Shown in pieces: positions 50,569 through 59,344 of a DNA stretch of 64,000 nt. The DNA lies in the NCBI GenBank assembly GCA_041651995.1, contig JBAZID010000007.1:59259-123258 (forward strand), read 5' to 3'. Made by a program: the position numbers and the translations under genes. The notes under the pieces were generated by a model that did no database searches, had not been told where the DNA came from, and worked only from the letters and a program-made list of their open reading frames with translations. The number at the start of each line of letters is the position of its first letter. Positions within the stretch are counted from its first letter, which is position 1. The DNA is from Sulfuricella sp. (lineage in GTDB: Bacteria; Pseudomonadota; Gammaproteobacteria; Burkholderiales; Sulfuricellaceae).

Positions 50569-51359
50569 CAGAAACAGTGCTCAGGCGCAGGGAATGTACC
50601 GCTCTTGACCTCGCGCACGAAGGCCTGCACCGCGGCCTGGATGCTGTCTGTGCCGGGCATGAAGTTCTTGGCGAATTTGGGGGTCTTGCCGGGGTAGATG
50701 CCGAGGATGTCGTGCAGCACCAGCACCTGGCCGGCGCAATCCGGGCCGGCGCCGATGCCGATGGCGGGAATGGCCAGCCTGGTGCTGATTTCCTTGCCGA
50801 CGGCCGAGGGCATGGCTTCCAGCACCAGCAGGCCGGCACCGGCATCCTGCAGCGCCCTTGCATCCTGCAGCAGGCGCTCTGCCGCTGCGCCGCCACGGCC
50901 CTGCACGCGGTAGCCGCCAAGCTGGTGCACCGACTGGGGGGTGAGCCCGACGTGGCCGCACACCGGGATGCCGCGCGCGGTGAGGAAGGCGACGGTTTCC
51001 GCCATGAACTCCCCGCCCTCCAGCTTGACCATGTGAGCGCCGGCCGCCATCAGTTGGGTGGCGCTGCGCAGGGCCTGCTGCGGGCTTTCCTGGTAGCTGC
51101 CGAAGGGCAGGTCGGCGACGATAAAGGCCTGCCGGGCGCCGCTGGCGACGCAGCGGGTGTGGTAAACCATCTGCTCCAGCGTCACGGCAAGCGTGGTTTC
51201 GCCGCCCTGCAGCGTCATCCCGAGAGAATCGCCCACCAGCAGGACATCCACGCCCGCGGTTTCGAGCAGGGCCGCGAAACTGGCGTCATAGCAGGTCAGG
51301 ACGGCGATTTTGTCGCCCTTGTCGGCCATCTGTTGCAGGGTGTGCAGCGTTGTTTTCAA
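50568..51359 (-). CDS. panB: 3-methyl-2-oxobutanoate hydroxymethyltransferase
   Basis: First committed pantothenate enzyme: it transfers a hydroxymethyl group from methylene-tetrahydrofolate to ketoisovalerate. The 263 aa TIM-barrel protein has VLTCYDASFAALLETAGVD, LLVGDSLGMTLQGGETTL, HVGLTPQSVHQLGGYRVQG and VLEAMPSAVGKEI. It is part of folK-kinase-panB-panC and is separated from the kinase by a palindromic repeat (51381-51502). No start ambiguity was seen. Confidence 0.98.
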   Translation of the reverse strand: MKTTLHTLQQMADKGDKIAVLTCYDASFAALLETAGVDVLLVGDSLGMTLQGGETTLAVTLEQMVYHTRCVASGARQAFIVADLPFGSYQESPQQALRSATQLMAAGAHMVKLEGGEFMAETVAFLTARGIPVCGHVGLTPQSVHQLGGYRVQGRGGAAAERLLQDARALQDAGAGLLVLEAMPSAVGKEISTRLAIPAIGIGAGPDCAGQVLVLHDILGIYPGKTPKFAKNFMPGTDSIQAAVQAFVREVKSGTFPAPEHCF

Positions 51360-51380
51360 TTGGTAAAACCCTTTTTTAGA

Positions 51381-51502
51381 ACGTGAGGGGTGAGAAGGTG
51401 AGGGGTGCCCCCGGCTAAAACACCCGAGGATAAAAGGCGAAAAGTAAAAGGCTCGCTCCGAACCCGGTTTTACGCCTCACCCCTAACCCCTCACTCCTCA
51501 CG
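51381..51502. repeat. GTGAGGGGTGAG-type palindromic intergenic repeat
   Basis: Left arm ACGTGAGGGGTGAGAAGGTG then AGGGGTG (51381-51407); right arm CGCCTCACCCCTAACCCCTC then ACTCCTCACG (51473-51502). The arms iterate one word and its complement. The centre contains AAAAGGCGAAAAGTAAAAGG, a second simple word repeat. It fills the kinase-panB spacer inside a conserved operon. Confidence 0.8.
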
Positions 51503-51506
51503 CTTC

Positions 51507-52148
51507 TCAGTCCGCCCGGTTAAAAAATTCCCGCCCGCCGCGCATGCTGGTCATTTTTTCCAGCAGCAGGTCGAAATCCTGCGGTTTCCCGGAAAAGTTG
51601 AAACTTTCGCTGTTCACGATCAGCAGCGGCGCGGCTTCGTAATGGTGAAAGAACTGGCTGTAGCCTTCCGCCAGCCGGGTCAGGTAGTTTAGCGTAATGG
51701 TCTGCTCATGGCCTACCTTGCGCTGCACGATGCGCTCCATCAGGGCCTCCACCGGGGCCTGGAGGTAGATCACCAGGTCGGGCTTGAGGGCCTGCGGCTG
51801 GAGGTGGCGGTAGATTTCGCGGTAGAGCCGGAATTCGTCATCGGAAAGGTTGAGCCTGGCGAACAGCGGATCCTTGTCGAGCAGGAAATCGGTCACCGTG
51901 CCTTGCTGGAAGAGGTCGTTCTGCGCCAGCCCGCGCATCTGTTCCGCGCGCTGGAACAGGAAGAACAGCTGGGTGGGCAGGGCATGGCGTTCCGGGTCGT
52001 GGTAGAACCTGGCGAGGAAGGGGTTGGCGTCGGTATCGTCGAGCAGCGGGCGGGCGTGCAGGCGTTCAGCGAGCAGGCGCGCCAGGGTGGTTTTCCCGGT
52101 CCCGATGGGGCCTTCGACCACGATGAAGCGATACTTCTCCGCCAGCAT
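51507..52148 (-). CDS. Deoxynucleoside kinase-family protein
   Basis: Phosphorylates a nucleoside with ATP. The 213 aa sequence has a P-loop, VVEGPIGTGKTTLARLLAER, a LID-like region with VEALMERIVQRKVGHE, and a conserved YREIYRHLQPQALKPDLVIY. Proteins of this family lie between folK and panB in many betaproteobacteria. It is annotated in related genomes as deoxyadenosine/deoxycytidine kinase; the substrate is inferred. It starts three bases after folK. Confidence 0.87.
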   Translation of the reverse strand: MLAEKYRFIVVEGPIGTGKTTLARLLAERLHARPLLDDTDANPFLARFYHDPERHALPTQLFFLFQRAEQMRGLAQNDLFQQGTVTDFLLDKDPLFARLNLSDDEFRLYREIYRHLQPQALKPDLVIYLQAPVEALMERIVQRKVGHEQTITLNYLTRLAEGYSQFFHHYEAAPLLIVNSESFNFSGKPQDFDLLLEKMTSMRGGREFFNRAD

Positions 52149-52151
52149 GGG

Positions 52152-52703
52152 CTATCCGGCGGCCTGTAGCTGCAGGACGGAAGAAGCCGTGATGCCATGG
52201 CTCTGCGGCAGGCGCTCCAGTTCCTGGCCAGCGCAATTGGCGAGGCATTCCAGCGCGGCGCCATGCCCCGGAATGACGCAGCCGGGTGCGATTTCGGTCA
52301 GCGGCAGAAGGACGAAGGCGCGCTCGTGCATGCGCGGATGCGGCAGCGTCAGGCCATGCTCGTGGTGGATCAGTCCGTCGTAGAGCAGGAGATCGAGATC
52401 GAGCACCCGCGGCGCATTCAGAAATTCGCGCACGCGTCCGCGCCGGTGTTCGATATCCAGCAGCATTTCGAGCAGGATGCGCGCTTCGAGGCGGGTTTCG
52501 ATTTCCGCCACGGCATTGATGAAATCCGGCTGGTCGGAATAGCCCCAGGGGGCGCTGCGATACAGCGATGAATGGGCAATCAGGCGCGTGCCGGGCAGCG
52601 CATCCAGTTCGCCGAAGGCATGGCTGACCTGGGCAGCGGGGTCGTCGAGATTGCTGCCGAGCGCGACGAAGGCGCGGATGGGAAGAGTGGACACGGTGTT
52701 CAA
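52152..52703 (-). CDS. folK: 2-amino-4-hydroxy-6-hydroxymethyldihydropteridine pyrophosphokinase
   Basis: Transfers pyrophosphate from ATP to the pterin alcohol in folate synthesis. The 183 aa protein has AFVALGSNLDDPAAQVSHAF, SSLYRSAPWGYSDQPDFINA and PRVLDLDLLLYDG, with the catalytic Asp pair, then the family end LPHPRMHERAFVLLPL. The ATG at 52703 comes directly before the conserved ALGSNL. It is separated from pcnB by the third CACGGAG-type repeat. Confidence 0.97.
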   Translation of the reverse strand: MNTVSTLPIRAFVALGSNLDDPAAQVSHAFGELDALPGTRLIAHSSLYRSAPWGYSDQPDFINAVAEIETRLEARILLEMLLDIEHRRGRVREFLNAPRVLDLDLLLYDGLIHHEHGLTLPHPRMHERAFVLLPLTEIAPGCVIPGHGAALECLANCAGQELERLPQSHGITASSVLQLQAAG

Positions 52704-52720
52704 TCTAAAACCTTATTTAA

Positions 52721-52833
52721 ACCACGGGGCGCACGGGGATCACGGGGATTTTCTGGTGCCCGGGATTGGCCGGCCAGTTGGTGGCATCTCCTGAAGCCTT
52801 TGCCTTCCCCGTGCGCCCCGTGTTCTCCGTGGT
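52721..52833. repeat. CACGGGG-type palindromic intergenic repeat, copy 3
   Basis: The left arm ACCACGGGGCGCACGGGGAT continues CACGGGG; the right arm runs CCCCGTGCGCCCCGTG then TTCTCCGTGGT. It is the G-rich version of the elements at 3350 and 37505, with the same length and the same outer ends. It fills the folK-pcnB gap. Confidence 0.83.
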
Positions 52834-52851
52834 TAAGCCGTTATTCAAGAT

Positions 52852-54243
52852 TCAATCCTCTGCTGCGAGGTCGGATTCGTCAGCGGAGCCGGTGGCATTC
52901 CTGGGCTTGCGCCGGCGGCGGCGCTTCTTGGGGCCGGTGTCGGGTTGAAGCAATTCGGCGCGCTGCACGTCGCTGCCATGCTGGAAGGTTTCCCACCAGC
53001 GGCCCAGTTCCATGTCCAGCTCGCCGCTTTCGCAGCGCAGTAGCAGGAAGTCGTAGCCGGCGCGGAAGCGCGGATGGGCGAGCAGGGCGAACGGCCGTTT
53101 GCCCGAGCGCAGCGCGAAGCGCGGCTGCAGTCCCCAGATTTCCTTCATGTTGGTGGTGTAGCGGCGCGGGATGGCGAGCATTTCCACCTGGGTCTGGATC
53201 ACCTGTTCCATGGCCTGATAGAGCGCCGGCGCGGGGCGTTCGCCCGCGGCTTCGAGCTTCTGCGAGGTCGCCAGCACTTCGTGCCACAGCAGCGCGGCGA
53301 ACAGGAAGGCGGGCGAAACCGGCTTGTCTTCCTTGATGCGCAGGTCGGTCTGGTGCAGGGCCATGGTCACGAAGCGCTCACCCATGGGTTGCTCCAGAAT
53401 CACGTCCAGCAGCGGCAGAACGCCGTGGTGCAGGCCTTCGGCGCGCAGTTGCTTGAGGCTGCGCTGGGCGTGGCCGGAGAAGAGCAGTTTGAGGATTTCG
53501 TCGAACAGGCGCGAGGGCGGCACGTCTTCCAGCAAGTGGCCCATCTGTGCAATCGGCGCGCGCGAGGCGGGGTCGAGGTGGAACTCCAGCTTGGCGGCGA
53601 AGCGCGCGGCGCGCAGCATGCGCACCGGATCTTCCTGGTAGCGGGTGCGCGGGTCGCCGATGACGCGCAGCACGCCGTCCTTGATGTCCTGGTAGCCGTT
53701 GATGTAGTCCCAGATTTCGCCGCTGGCGGGGTCGTAGAACAGGGCGTTGACGGTGAAGTCGCGGCGCAGGGCGTCCTCGAACTGGCTGCCGAAAACATTG
53801 TCACGCAGGATGCGGCCGCTTTCATTGGTGGCGTGGCGGGCTTTCCTGACATCCGTCTCGCCATCGCTCTCGGCACCTGCGGCAGGGCCGCGGAAAGTCG
53901 ATACCTCGATGGTTTCGGAGCCGCACATGACGTGCACCAGACGGAAGCGGCGCCCGATGATGCGCGAGCGGCGGAACAGATGGTGTACCTGCTCCGGCGT
54001 GGCGTCGGTGGCGACGTCGTAATCCTTGGGGGTTTTGCCCAGCAGCAGGTCGCGCACCGCGCCGCCGACCACGAAAGCGGCGTAACCGGCGTGCTGGAGC
54101 TCGGCCGTGACCTTGATGGCGCACGAGTTGATCTGGTTGCGGCGAACACCGTGCTTGTTTTCTGGAATGATCTTTGGCTGGGTGTGCTGCGCGGCTGTGG
54201 GGCGGGCTTTGCTGAAAACTTTGCTAATGAGTTTGCGTATCAT
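52852..54243 (-). CDS. pcnB: Poly(A) polymerase I
   Basis: Adds poly(A) tails that mark RNA for decay. The 463 aa sequence has FVVGGAVRDLLLGKTPKDYD with the catalytic Asp residues in KDYDVATDATPEQV, then RRDFTVNALFYDPASGE and EDPVRMLRAARFAAKLEF. It ends with a basic Arg/Lys-rich tail (KKRRRRRKPRN), as in PcnB but not CCA-adding enzymes. The operon pcnB-folK-kinase-panB-panC is typical of this lineage. Confidence 0.95.
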   Translation of the reverse strand: MIRKLISKVFSKARPTAAQHTQPKIIPENKHGVRRNQINSCAIKVTAELQHAGYAAFVVGGAVRDLLLGKTPKDYDVATDATPEQVHHLFRRSRIIGRRFRLVHVMCGSETIEVSTFRGPAAGAESDGETDVRKARHATNESGRILRDNVFGSQFEDALRRDFTVNALFYDPASGEIWDYINGYQDIKDGVLRVIGDPRTRYQEDPVRMLRAARFAAKLEFHLDPASRAPIAQMGHLLEDVPPSRLFDEILKLLFSGHAQRSLKQLRAEGLHHGVLPLLDVILEQPMGERFVTMALHQTDLRIKEDKPVSPAFLFAALLWHEVLATSQKLEAAGERPAPALYQAMEQVIQTQVEMLAIPRRYTTNMKEIWGLQPRFALRSGKRPFALLAHPRFRAGYDFLLLRCESGELDMELGRWWETFQHGSDVQRAELLQPDTGPKKRRRRRKPRNATGSADESDLAAED

Positions 54244-54346
54244 GGATTTAAGGAATTTATCGGCTTACGGTAAGGCGGGCGCAGGGATTATACACCCTGG
54301 CAGCTTGTTGATTGGCGTGAAAGTCGCGAAGCGAGGCTATGTCTCG

Positions 54347-54478
54347 CCCCCTTTGAATTCCAACCCCTCCCGGCCTCCCCTTGTCAGGGGAGGAGTAAAG
54401 CGGTGGCTCCCCCCTGAAATGGGTCAAGCAGGCAATCCGCGTAGCGGATGCTCGCATAAGGAGGGATTGAGGGGGGTT
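54347..54478. repeat. CCCCTCC-type repeat ending on the GGDEF/EAL stop codon
   Basis: It contains the hairpin CTCCCCT-TGTC-AGGGGAG (54375-54392), GCGGTGGCTCCCCCCTG, CAATCCGCGTAGCGGATGC and GGAGGGATTGAGGGGGGTT. On the minus strand it begins at the TAA of the 793 aa gene (54479-54477). It resembles the widespread intergenic AACCCCTCCC repeats. The gap 54244-54346 has no gene. Confidence 0.75.
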
Positions 54479-56858
54479 AAACCAGGTCGGCATTGAGCCA
54501 GTGCTTGTCCGCCACGTTGACCGGCTTGCTGAAATAGTAGCCCTGGCCGTAGTCAACGCCCATTTTGATCAGCATGGCGATGGTTTCCTCGTCCTCGATG
54601 TGTTCGGCGATGGTACGCGCGCCGACGATGTGAGCCAGTTCGCGGATCTGTTCAACAATTTTTACGTCTTCCAGATTTTCCTTCAGTTGCAGCACGAAGC
54701 TGCCGTCGATTTTGACGAACTCCGGGCGCAATGCCCGCAGATAGCTGTAGGTTGAATAGCCGACGCCGAAGTCGTCCAGCGCGACATTGCAGCTCCCGGC
54801 CCGGATTTCATCGAAAAACAGGATGAACTCCCGGGACATCTCGACTGTTTCACGCTCGGTGAATTCGAGCGTGATGGAACGGTTTTGTGCTACTGGCGAA
54901 TTAAGCAGGTTGCGCAGTTGCTGGGCAAATTCCGGTGCGTAGAAGGAGCTCAGGCTGATATTGACGAAGAGATGCACGTTCTTGGGAACGGCATTCAGCG
55001 CCTGGCCGATCACAAACAGGTCCATTTCGCGGATCAGGCCGAGATCTTCCGCAATGGGAATAAAGTCGTCAGCCGGCACGAAGGAATCGCCGCGCCGCAT
55101 GCGCGTCAGCACTTCATAGGCGAAGATCTTGCGTGTTTTGAGGTCGACGATGGGTTGCATGAAGGGCAGGATCATGCCGGCGGAAATGGCATTTCTGACT
55201 TCAAAGCCCTGCGAGAAGATGTCCATGATGGCCTCGCCGCGCTCCCGGGTCAGGGTGTCGACGCGGTTGCGGCCGCTTTTCTTGGCATGATAGAGCGCGA
55301 CGTCGGCGGCACGCACCAGATCCTGTGGCGCTTTGCCATGAACGGGGGCGACGGCAATACCCATCGAGGTCTGGACAGTGAGCTGGCCGATGGGCAGGGG
55401 AATGACGAGGTGGCTGATATCCTGATGGATCATGTGGCCGATCTTTTCGGCATCCACTTCGTTCACATTTTGCAGCAACAGCGCAAATTCGTCACCGGCA
55501 ATGCGGGCTACCGTGCCTTCCCGGTGTTTGTTGGCACGCAGCGAATTTGCCACGGTGCGCAAAACTTCATCACCGACCGGATGGCCGTAGGTGTCGTTGA
55601 TGAATTTGAAGCCGTCGATATCCACGATCATCAGCGCCAGCGGGTGGCCCTTGTGCAGGTTGACGAGCAGCAGGTTTTCCAGCTGTTTGTCGAAGTGGCG
55701 GCGGTTGTAGACGCCAGTAAGCGGATCGGTGATGGTGAGGTGGTAGAGATCCTGCTCGTGCCGGTGCTGCAGTTCCTGCAGGTGCAGGGTTTCGGTGATG
55801 TCTTCCAGCGTGCCGATCAGGCCGGTGACGGTGCCCGATTCGTCGTACTGCAGCGAGGTGCTCATCTGCATCCATACGGATCGGCCATCCTGGGCGCGCA
55901 CTTCGAGCTGCAATTCGGAGAGCGGAATATGCTCCAGCTTTTCGGCTTCAAAATAACCCTGATGCCTGGGCTGGGTGAGGTAAGCGGCAAAGGGCTGGTT
56001 CAGTGTGGTTTCAGCCGCGTAGCCGGTAAGTTCTTCCCAGGCCGGGTTAAGAAAGGTGATGAGGCCATTCTGGTCGACTTCCAGCAGCACTTCCTGCATG
56101 TTGTTCACCAGATTGCGCAACTTGAGCTCGTTTTCGGCCAGCTGGACGCGTGTCGACTCCAGTTCATGGATCTGGCGCTTCATGGTTTTGGCGCTTTCGA
56201 TGAAGGCGTCGGAGAGGTTTTTTACTTCGTCGCTGGCGTTGGCTTCCGTTGCCAGCATGGTTTTTTCCCAGTTGCCTTGCGAAACTTCCCGGGCCAGGGC
56301 AGCCAGCGGAGTGAGCGGCGCCATCACCGATCGCACCAGCAACTGGATGGCGATCAGGTCAACGCCGAGCAGCAACATGAAGAGATAGGAAACATCGTTG
56401 AGCAGGCCGCGAATTTTCTCGTTAAGCAGGTCGCTGGAAAGCTCGATGGTCATCAGGCCCACCGGACCCTGCTCCGATTTGAGCTCGGCACTGATTTTGG
56501 GCCTGGAGTCAGCCGCCTTGAACCAGCCGGCAACCAGGTGCAGATCGCCGCTTGGCTTGGCTTGCTGGAACAGCACATTGCCTGCGCTGTCCTTGACTGT
56601 AACGCCGGCAACGGCGCGATCTCCGAGCATGGTGCCGAGGTAGTCCGGGATGCTGGCCCGGTCATGGCGAATGAGGTGCGATACTGCGGGGGCAGTGATG
56701 CCGATCATCTTGTGGCCGAGCACCTGACGATTGGTGATTTCGTTGCCAACCTGCTGTATCAGCAGATAGGTGGCAAAGAGGCCAACCACAATCAGTTGCA
56801 GCAGCGCGATGGCAAGCATGATGCGCTTATGCAGCGTGCGCGGCTGGAAAAGCTTCAT
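54477..56858 (-). CDS. Membrane PAS-GGDEF-EAL sensor protein
   Basis: A 793 aa c-di-GMP protein. A membrane helix near residues 14-34, a periplasmic loop, a second helix near 155-178 and a HAMP-like segment precede a PAS domain (NNMQEVLLEVDQNGLITFLN). The GGDEF half has DIDGFKFINDTYGHPVGDEV and VARIAGDEFALLL (AGDEF, a functional variant in other proteins). The EAL half has FAYEVLTRMRRG, LEFTERETVEMS and DDFGVGYSTYSYL with TIAEHIEDEE. Both activities are possible. The stop lies in a repeat. Confidence 0.93.
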   Translation of the reverse strand: MKLFQPRTLHKRIMLAIALLQLIVVGLFATYLLIQQVGNEITNRQVLGHKMIGITAPAVSHLIRHDRASIPDYLGTMLGDRAVAGVTVKDSAGNVLFQQAKPSGDLHLVAGWFKAADSRPKISAELKSEQGPVGLMTIELSSDLLNEKIRGLLNDVSYLFMLLLGVDLIAIQLLVRSVMAPLTPLAALAREVSQGNWEKTMLATEANASDEVKNLSDAFIESAKTMKRQIHELESTRVQLAENELKLRNLVNNMQEVLLEVDQNGLITFLNPAWEELTGYAAETTLNQPFAAYLTQPRHQGYFEAEKLEHIPLSELQLEVRAQDGRSVWMQMSTSLQYDESGTVTGLIGTLEDITETLHLQELQHRHEQDLYHLTITDPLTGVYNRRHFDKQLENLLLVNLHKGHPLALMIVDIDGFKFINDTYGHPVGDEVLRTVANSLRANKHREGTVARIAGDEFALLLQNVNEVDAEKIGHMIHQDISHLVIPLPIGQLTVQTSMGIAVAPVHGKAPQDLVRAADVALYHAKKSGRNRVDTLTRERGEAIMDIFSQGFEVRNAISAGMILPFMQPIVDLKTRKIFAYEVLTRMRRGDSFVPADDFIPIAEDLGLIREMDLFVIGQALNAVPKNVHLFVNISLSSFYAPEFAQQLRNLLNSPVAQNRSITLEFTERETVEMSREFILFFDEIRAGSCNVALDDFGVGYSTYSYLRALRPEFVKIDGSFVLQLKENLEDVKIVEQIRELAHIVGARTIAEHIEDEETIAMLIKMGVDYGQGYYFSKPVNVADKHWLNADLV

Positions 56859-56915
56859 CGCGCAGCCCGGTTTGAATACGGGAGAGGGGGCCAGATATCT
56901 TTAGGCATGTTGCAG

Positions 56916-57680
56916 CTATTCTAAGGTGGGCAGGAAATAATTTCCATCACTTGTTTTGATTTGCTGGAATCCGCACTGGTAAAGGTTTTCCATGTTTTTA
57001 TCGGTGATCAGGCGGGCGATTTCGCCACTTGAAATATTGCCGTCGTCATGGATCAGCAGGGCGTGGCTGCAAAAGTGGCTGGCCCAGAAAATATCGTGCA
57101 GCACCATGACCACGGTTTTCTGCTGCCGGCTGGCGAGTTCGCGCAACAATTTCATCATCGCGAGCTGGTGCGGCAGATCGAGGTGCTGCAGCGGCTCGTC
57201 AAGAAACAGGATATCGGCCTCCTGGGTCAGCAGTTGCGCAATGCGCACGCGCTGGCGTTCGCCGCCGGAGAGCGTGGCGAATGACTGCGCCTCGGCCTGG
57301 ATCATGCCGGTCAGATCCAGCGCCTGACGCGCGGCCTGGAGGTCGCCGTCATCCGGCCGCCAGCTTCCGCCATGCGGGAAACGTCCCAGCAGTACATAGT
57401 CCAGCACCGGCCCGGAAAAGGAAGTGCTTTCTTCCTGCAGCAGCACGCCGGCGCGTTGCGCCAGTTGTTTTCCCGGAATGCTGGCCAGGGGCTTCCCGTC
57501 AAGCTGGATGCTGCCCGAAGCGGGTTTCGAGAGTCCGCACAGGGCCTGGACCAGGGTGGTCTTGCCGCTGCCGTTTTTGCCCAGGACAGCCCAGCACTGG
57601 CCCGTCTCGAAAGTCAGCGTCAGGCCCTGGCACAGCACCTTGCCCGGAACCGTCAGATGCAGATTTTGAACTTGCAGCAT
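56916..57680 (-). CDS. ABC transporter ATP-binding protein, BtuD/FecE type
   Basis: The nucleotide-binding subunit of an importer for cobalamin or ferric siderophore. The 254 aa protein has Walker A VLGKNGSGKTTLVQAL, signature LSGGERQRVRIAQ, Walker B DILFLDEPLQHLDLP and switch His in MVLHDIFW. It overlaps the permease gene by one base. No periplasmic binding protein or TonB receptor is present in the window; the cobalamin or iron specificity is unknown. Confidence 0.95.
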   Translation of the reverse strand: MLQVQNLHLTVPGKVLCQGLTLTFETGQCWAVLGKNGSGKTTLVQALCGLSKPASGSIQLDGKPLASIPGKQLAQRAGVLLQEESTSFSGPVLDYVLLGRFPHGGSWRPDDGDLQAARQALDLTGMIQAEAQSFATLSGGERQRVRIAQLLTQEADILFLDEPLQHLDLPHQLAMMKLLRELASRQQKTVVMVLHDIFWASHFCSHALLIHDDGNISSGEIARLITDKNMENLYQCGFQQIKTSDGNYFLPTLE

Positions 57681-58630
57681 CAGCGCCGCCGGGACAGCAG
57701 GAATAGCAGCAGCGGAACACCGGTCAGGGCAGTCAGCACGCCGACCGGGAGCTGCTGCGGTGCGACCAGGGTGCGCGCCAGGGTATCGGCCAGGGTGAGG
57801 AAGCTGCCCCCCAGCAGGATGGCGCCGGGAATCAGCCAGCGGTGGCTGTCCACGCCCGCCAGGCGCAGCAGGTGGGGGATGACCAGGCCGACAAAACCGA
57901 TGCTGCCGGCCTCCAGCACCGCCGCCGTGGTGGCCACGGCGGCGGTGAGGTAAATGGCGGCCTGAACCGGCAGCACCGCGATGCCCAGCGATTTTGCCTT
58001 GAGATCCCCGAGCGCCAGCACATCCAGATGGCGGGCGAGCAGGCTGCCGGCCAGCGCCGCGGCCAGCAGCGCGGCCCAGGTCAGCGCGGGCGACTGGGCA
58101 TAGGACAGATCGCCCATGAGCCAGTACAGCATGCCGTGGATGCCGGCGCTGGGCGCGATACTGAGCAACAGGCTGATAAGCGCGCCGAATCCGGTGGACA
58201 GGGCGATGCCGGTGAGCAGCAGGTGGTGAATGCTCCAGGCGTGGCGGCGGAAGCTCAGCGCCGGCACCAGCAGCAGTGCGATCAGCGCGCCGCCGAGGGC
58301 GGAGAATTTGACGGCGGCAGCCAGCCCCAGCAGCATCGCGCCCAGGGCGCCTGCCGCGGCGCCGCCGGAAATGCCCAGCAGGTAAGGGTCGGCAAGGGGG
58401 TTGCGCAGCAATACCTGGAGCAGGACGCCGGACAGCGCCAGCAGGGCGCCGCAGGCAAAAGCGCTGGCGGCGCGCGGCGCGCGCAGCTGCCAGAGGATTT
58501 CCTGTTGTGATTCGCTGCCGTAAAGCAGCTGGATCAGGGAAAGATCCGCGCTGCCGGAGAGCAGCGCGCCCACGATGCTGATGGGCGCGAGCAGCAGGAG
58601 CCCGAAGAACAGCAGGCGCGGGTGGCGCAT
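57680..58630 (-). CDS. FecCD/BtuC-family ABC transporter permease
   Basis: Ten-helix permease of a siderophore or cobalamin importer. The 316 aa sequence has LRAPRAASAFACGALLALSG, VLLQVLLRNPLADPYLLGIS, GAAAGALGAMLLGLA and IGFVGLVIPHLLRLAGVDSH, all family signatures. It begins one base inside the HAD gene stop and is coupled to the ATP-binding gene, so these two encode the membrane half of one transporter. Confidence 0.94.
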   Translation of the reverse strand: MRHPRLLFFGLLLLAPISIVGALLSGSADLSLIQLLYGSESQQEILWQLRAPRAASAFACGALLALSGVLLQVLLRNPLADPYLLGISGGAAAGALGAMLLGLAAAVKFSALGGALIALLLVPALSFRRHAWSIHHLLLTGIALSTGFGALISLLLSIAPSAGIHGMLYWLMGDLSYAQSPALTWAALLAAALAGSLLARHLDVLALGDLKAKSLGIAVLPVQAAIYLTAAVATTAAVLEAGSIGFVGLVIPHLLRLAGVDSHRWLIPGAILLGGSFLTLADTLARTLVAPQQLPVGVLTALTGVPLLLFLLSRRR

Positions 58631-59292
58631 CAGCGCAGGCTGATCACCGGCCAGCCGTGCGCTTCCGCGTGGGCCTTGAGGGTGGGGTCGGGATCGACGG
58701 CGACCGGCTTGCTGACACGCTGCAACAGCGGCAGATCGTTGAGCGAATCGCTGTAGAACCAGCTTTCGCTCACGTCTTCCCAGCGCAGCCCGAGGCTGGC
58801 CAGCCAGCCGTCGAGGCGGGTGATCTTGCCTTCGCGGAAGGAAGGCGTGCCGCTGACCTTGCCGCTGAATTCGCCCATCACCTGCTCCGGTTCGGTGGCG
58901 ATCAGGTGTTGCACGCCGAACTCCCGGGCGATGGGAGTGGTGACGAAGCTGTTGGTGGCGGTGATGATGGCGACCAGATCGGCGTCGCGCAGATGCTGCT
59001 TGACCAGTTCCCGGCCCTTGGCGGTGATGATGGGCAAAATCTTCTGCCGCATGAATTCCTGGTGCCAGAGATCGAGCTGGCTGCGCGGATGGCGCGCCAG
59101 CGGCTTGAGCTGGAAATCGAGAAATTCGTGGATGTCGAGCGTGCCGGCCTTGTACTGGTCGTAAAATTCCTGGTTGCGCGCTTCATAGACTTCCTGGTCG
59201 AGCACCCCCTGTTCGATCAGAAACTGGGCCCATTCGAAATCGCTGTCCCCGGCCAGCAGCGTGTTATCCAGATCAAAAAGCGCCAAACGCAA
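58630..59292 (-). CDS. HAD-IB family phosphatase
   Basis: A 220 aa haloacid dehalogenase-type phosphatase with motif I LALFDLDNTLLAGDSDFEW, motif II IITATNSFVTTPIAREFG, and the C-terminal WFYSDSLNDLPLL. It belongs to the SerB/HAD-IB group; related proteins are variously called phosphoserine phosphatase or histidinol-phosphatase. The substrate cannot be decided. TTG 59292 with GGGAG upstream is the proposed start; longer frames run into the divergent promoter. It is coupled to the permease gene by one base. Confidence 0.85.
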   Translation of the reverse strand: MRLALFDLDNTLLAGDSDFEWAQFLIEQGVLDQEVYEARNQEFYDQYKAGTLDIHEFLDFQLKPLARHPRSQLDLWHQEFMRQKILPIITAKGRELVKQHLRDADLVAIITATNSFVTTPIAREFGVQHLIATEPEQVMGEFSGKVSGTPSFREGKITRLDGWLASLGLRWEDVSESWFYSDSLNDLPLLQRVSKPVAVDPDPTLKAHAEAHGWPVISLR

Positions 59293-59344
59293 GATTTTTA
59301 CTCCCGTCAAAATATTGGCCGGAAGTATATCGTAAAATAAGGGC

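Noticed and set aside
51381..51502. CRISPR-like array
   Set aside because: The repeated words are too short and degenerate, have no spacers of constant length, and are inverted between the two arms. No cas genes are nearby.
54885..56924. 679-codon open frame opposite the GGDEF/EAL gene
   Set aside because: The minus-strand protein has PAS, GGDEF and EAL motifs; the plus-strand translation has none and no ribosome-binding site.
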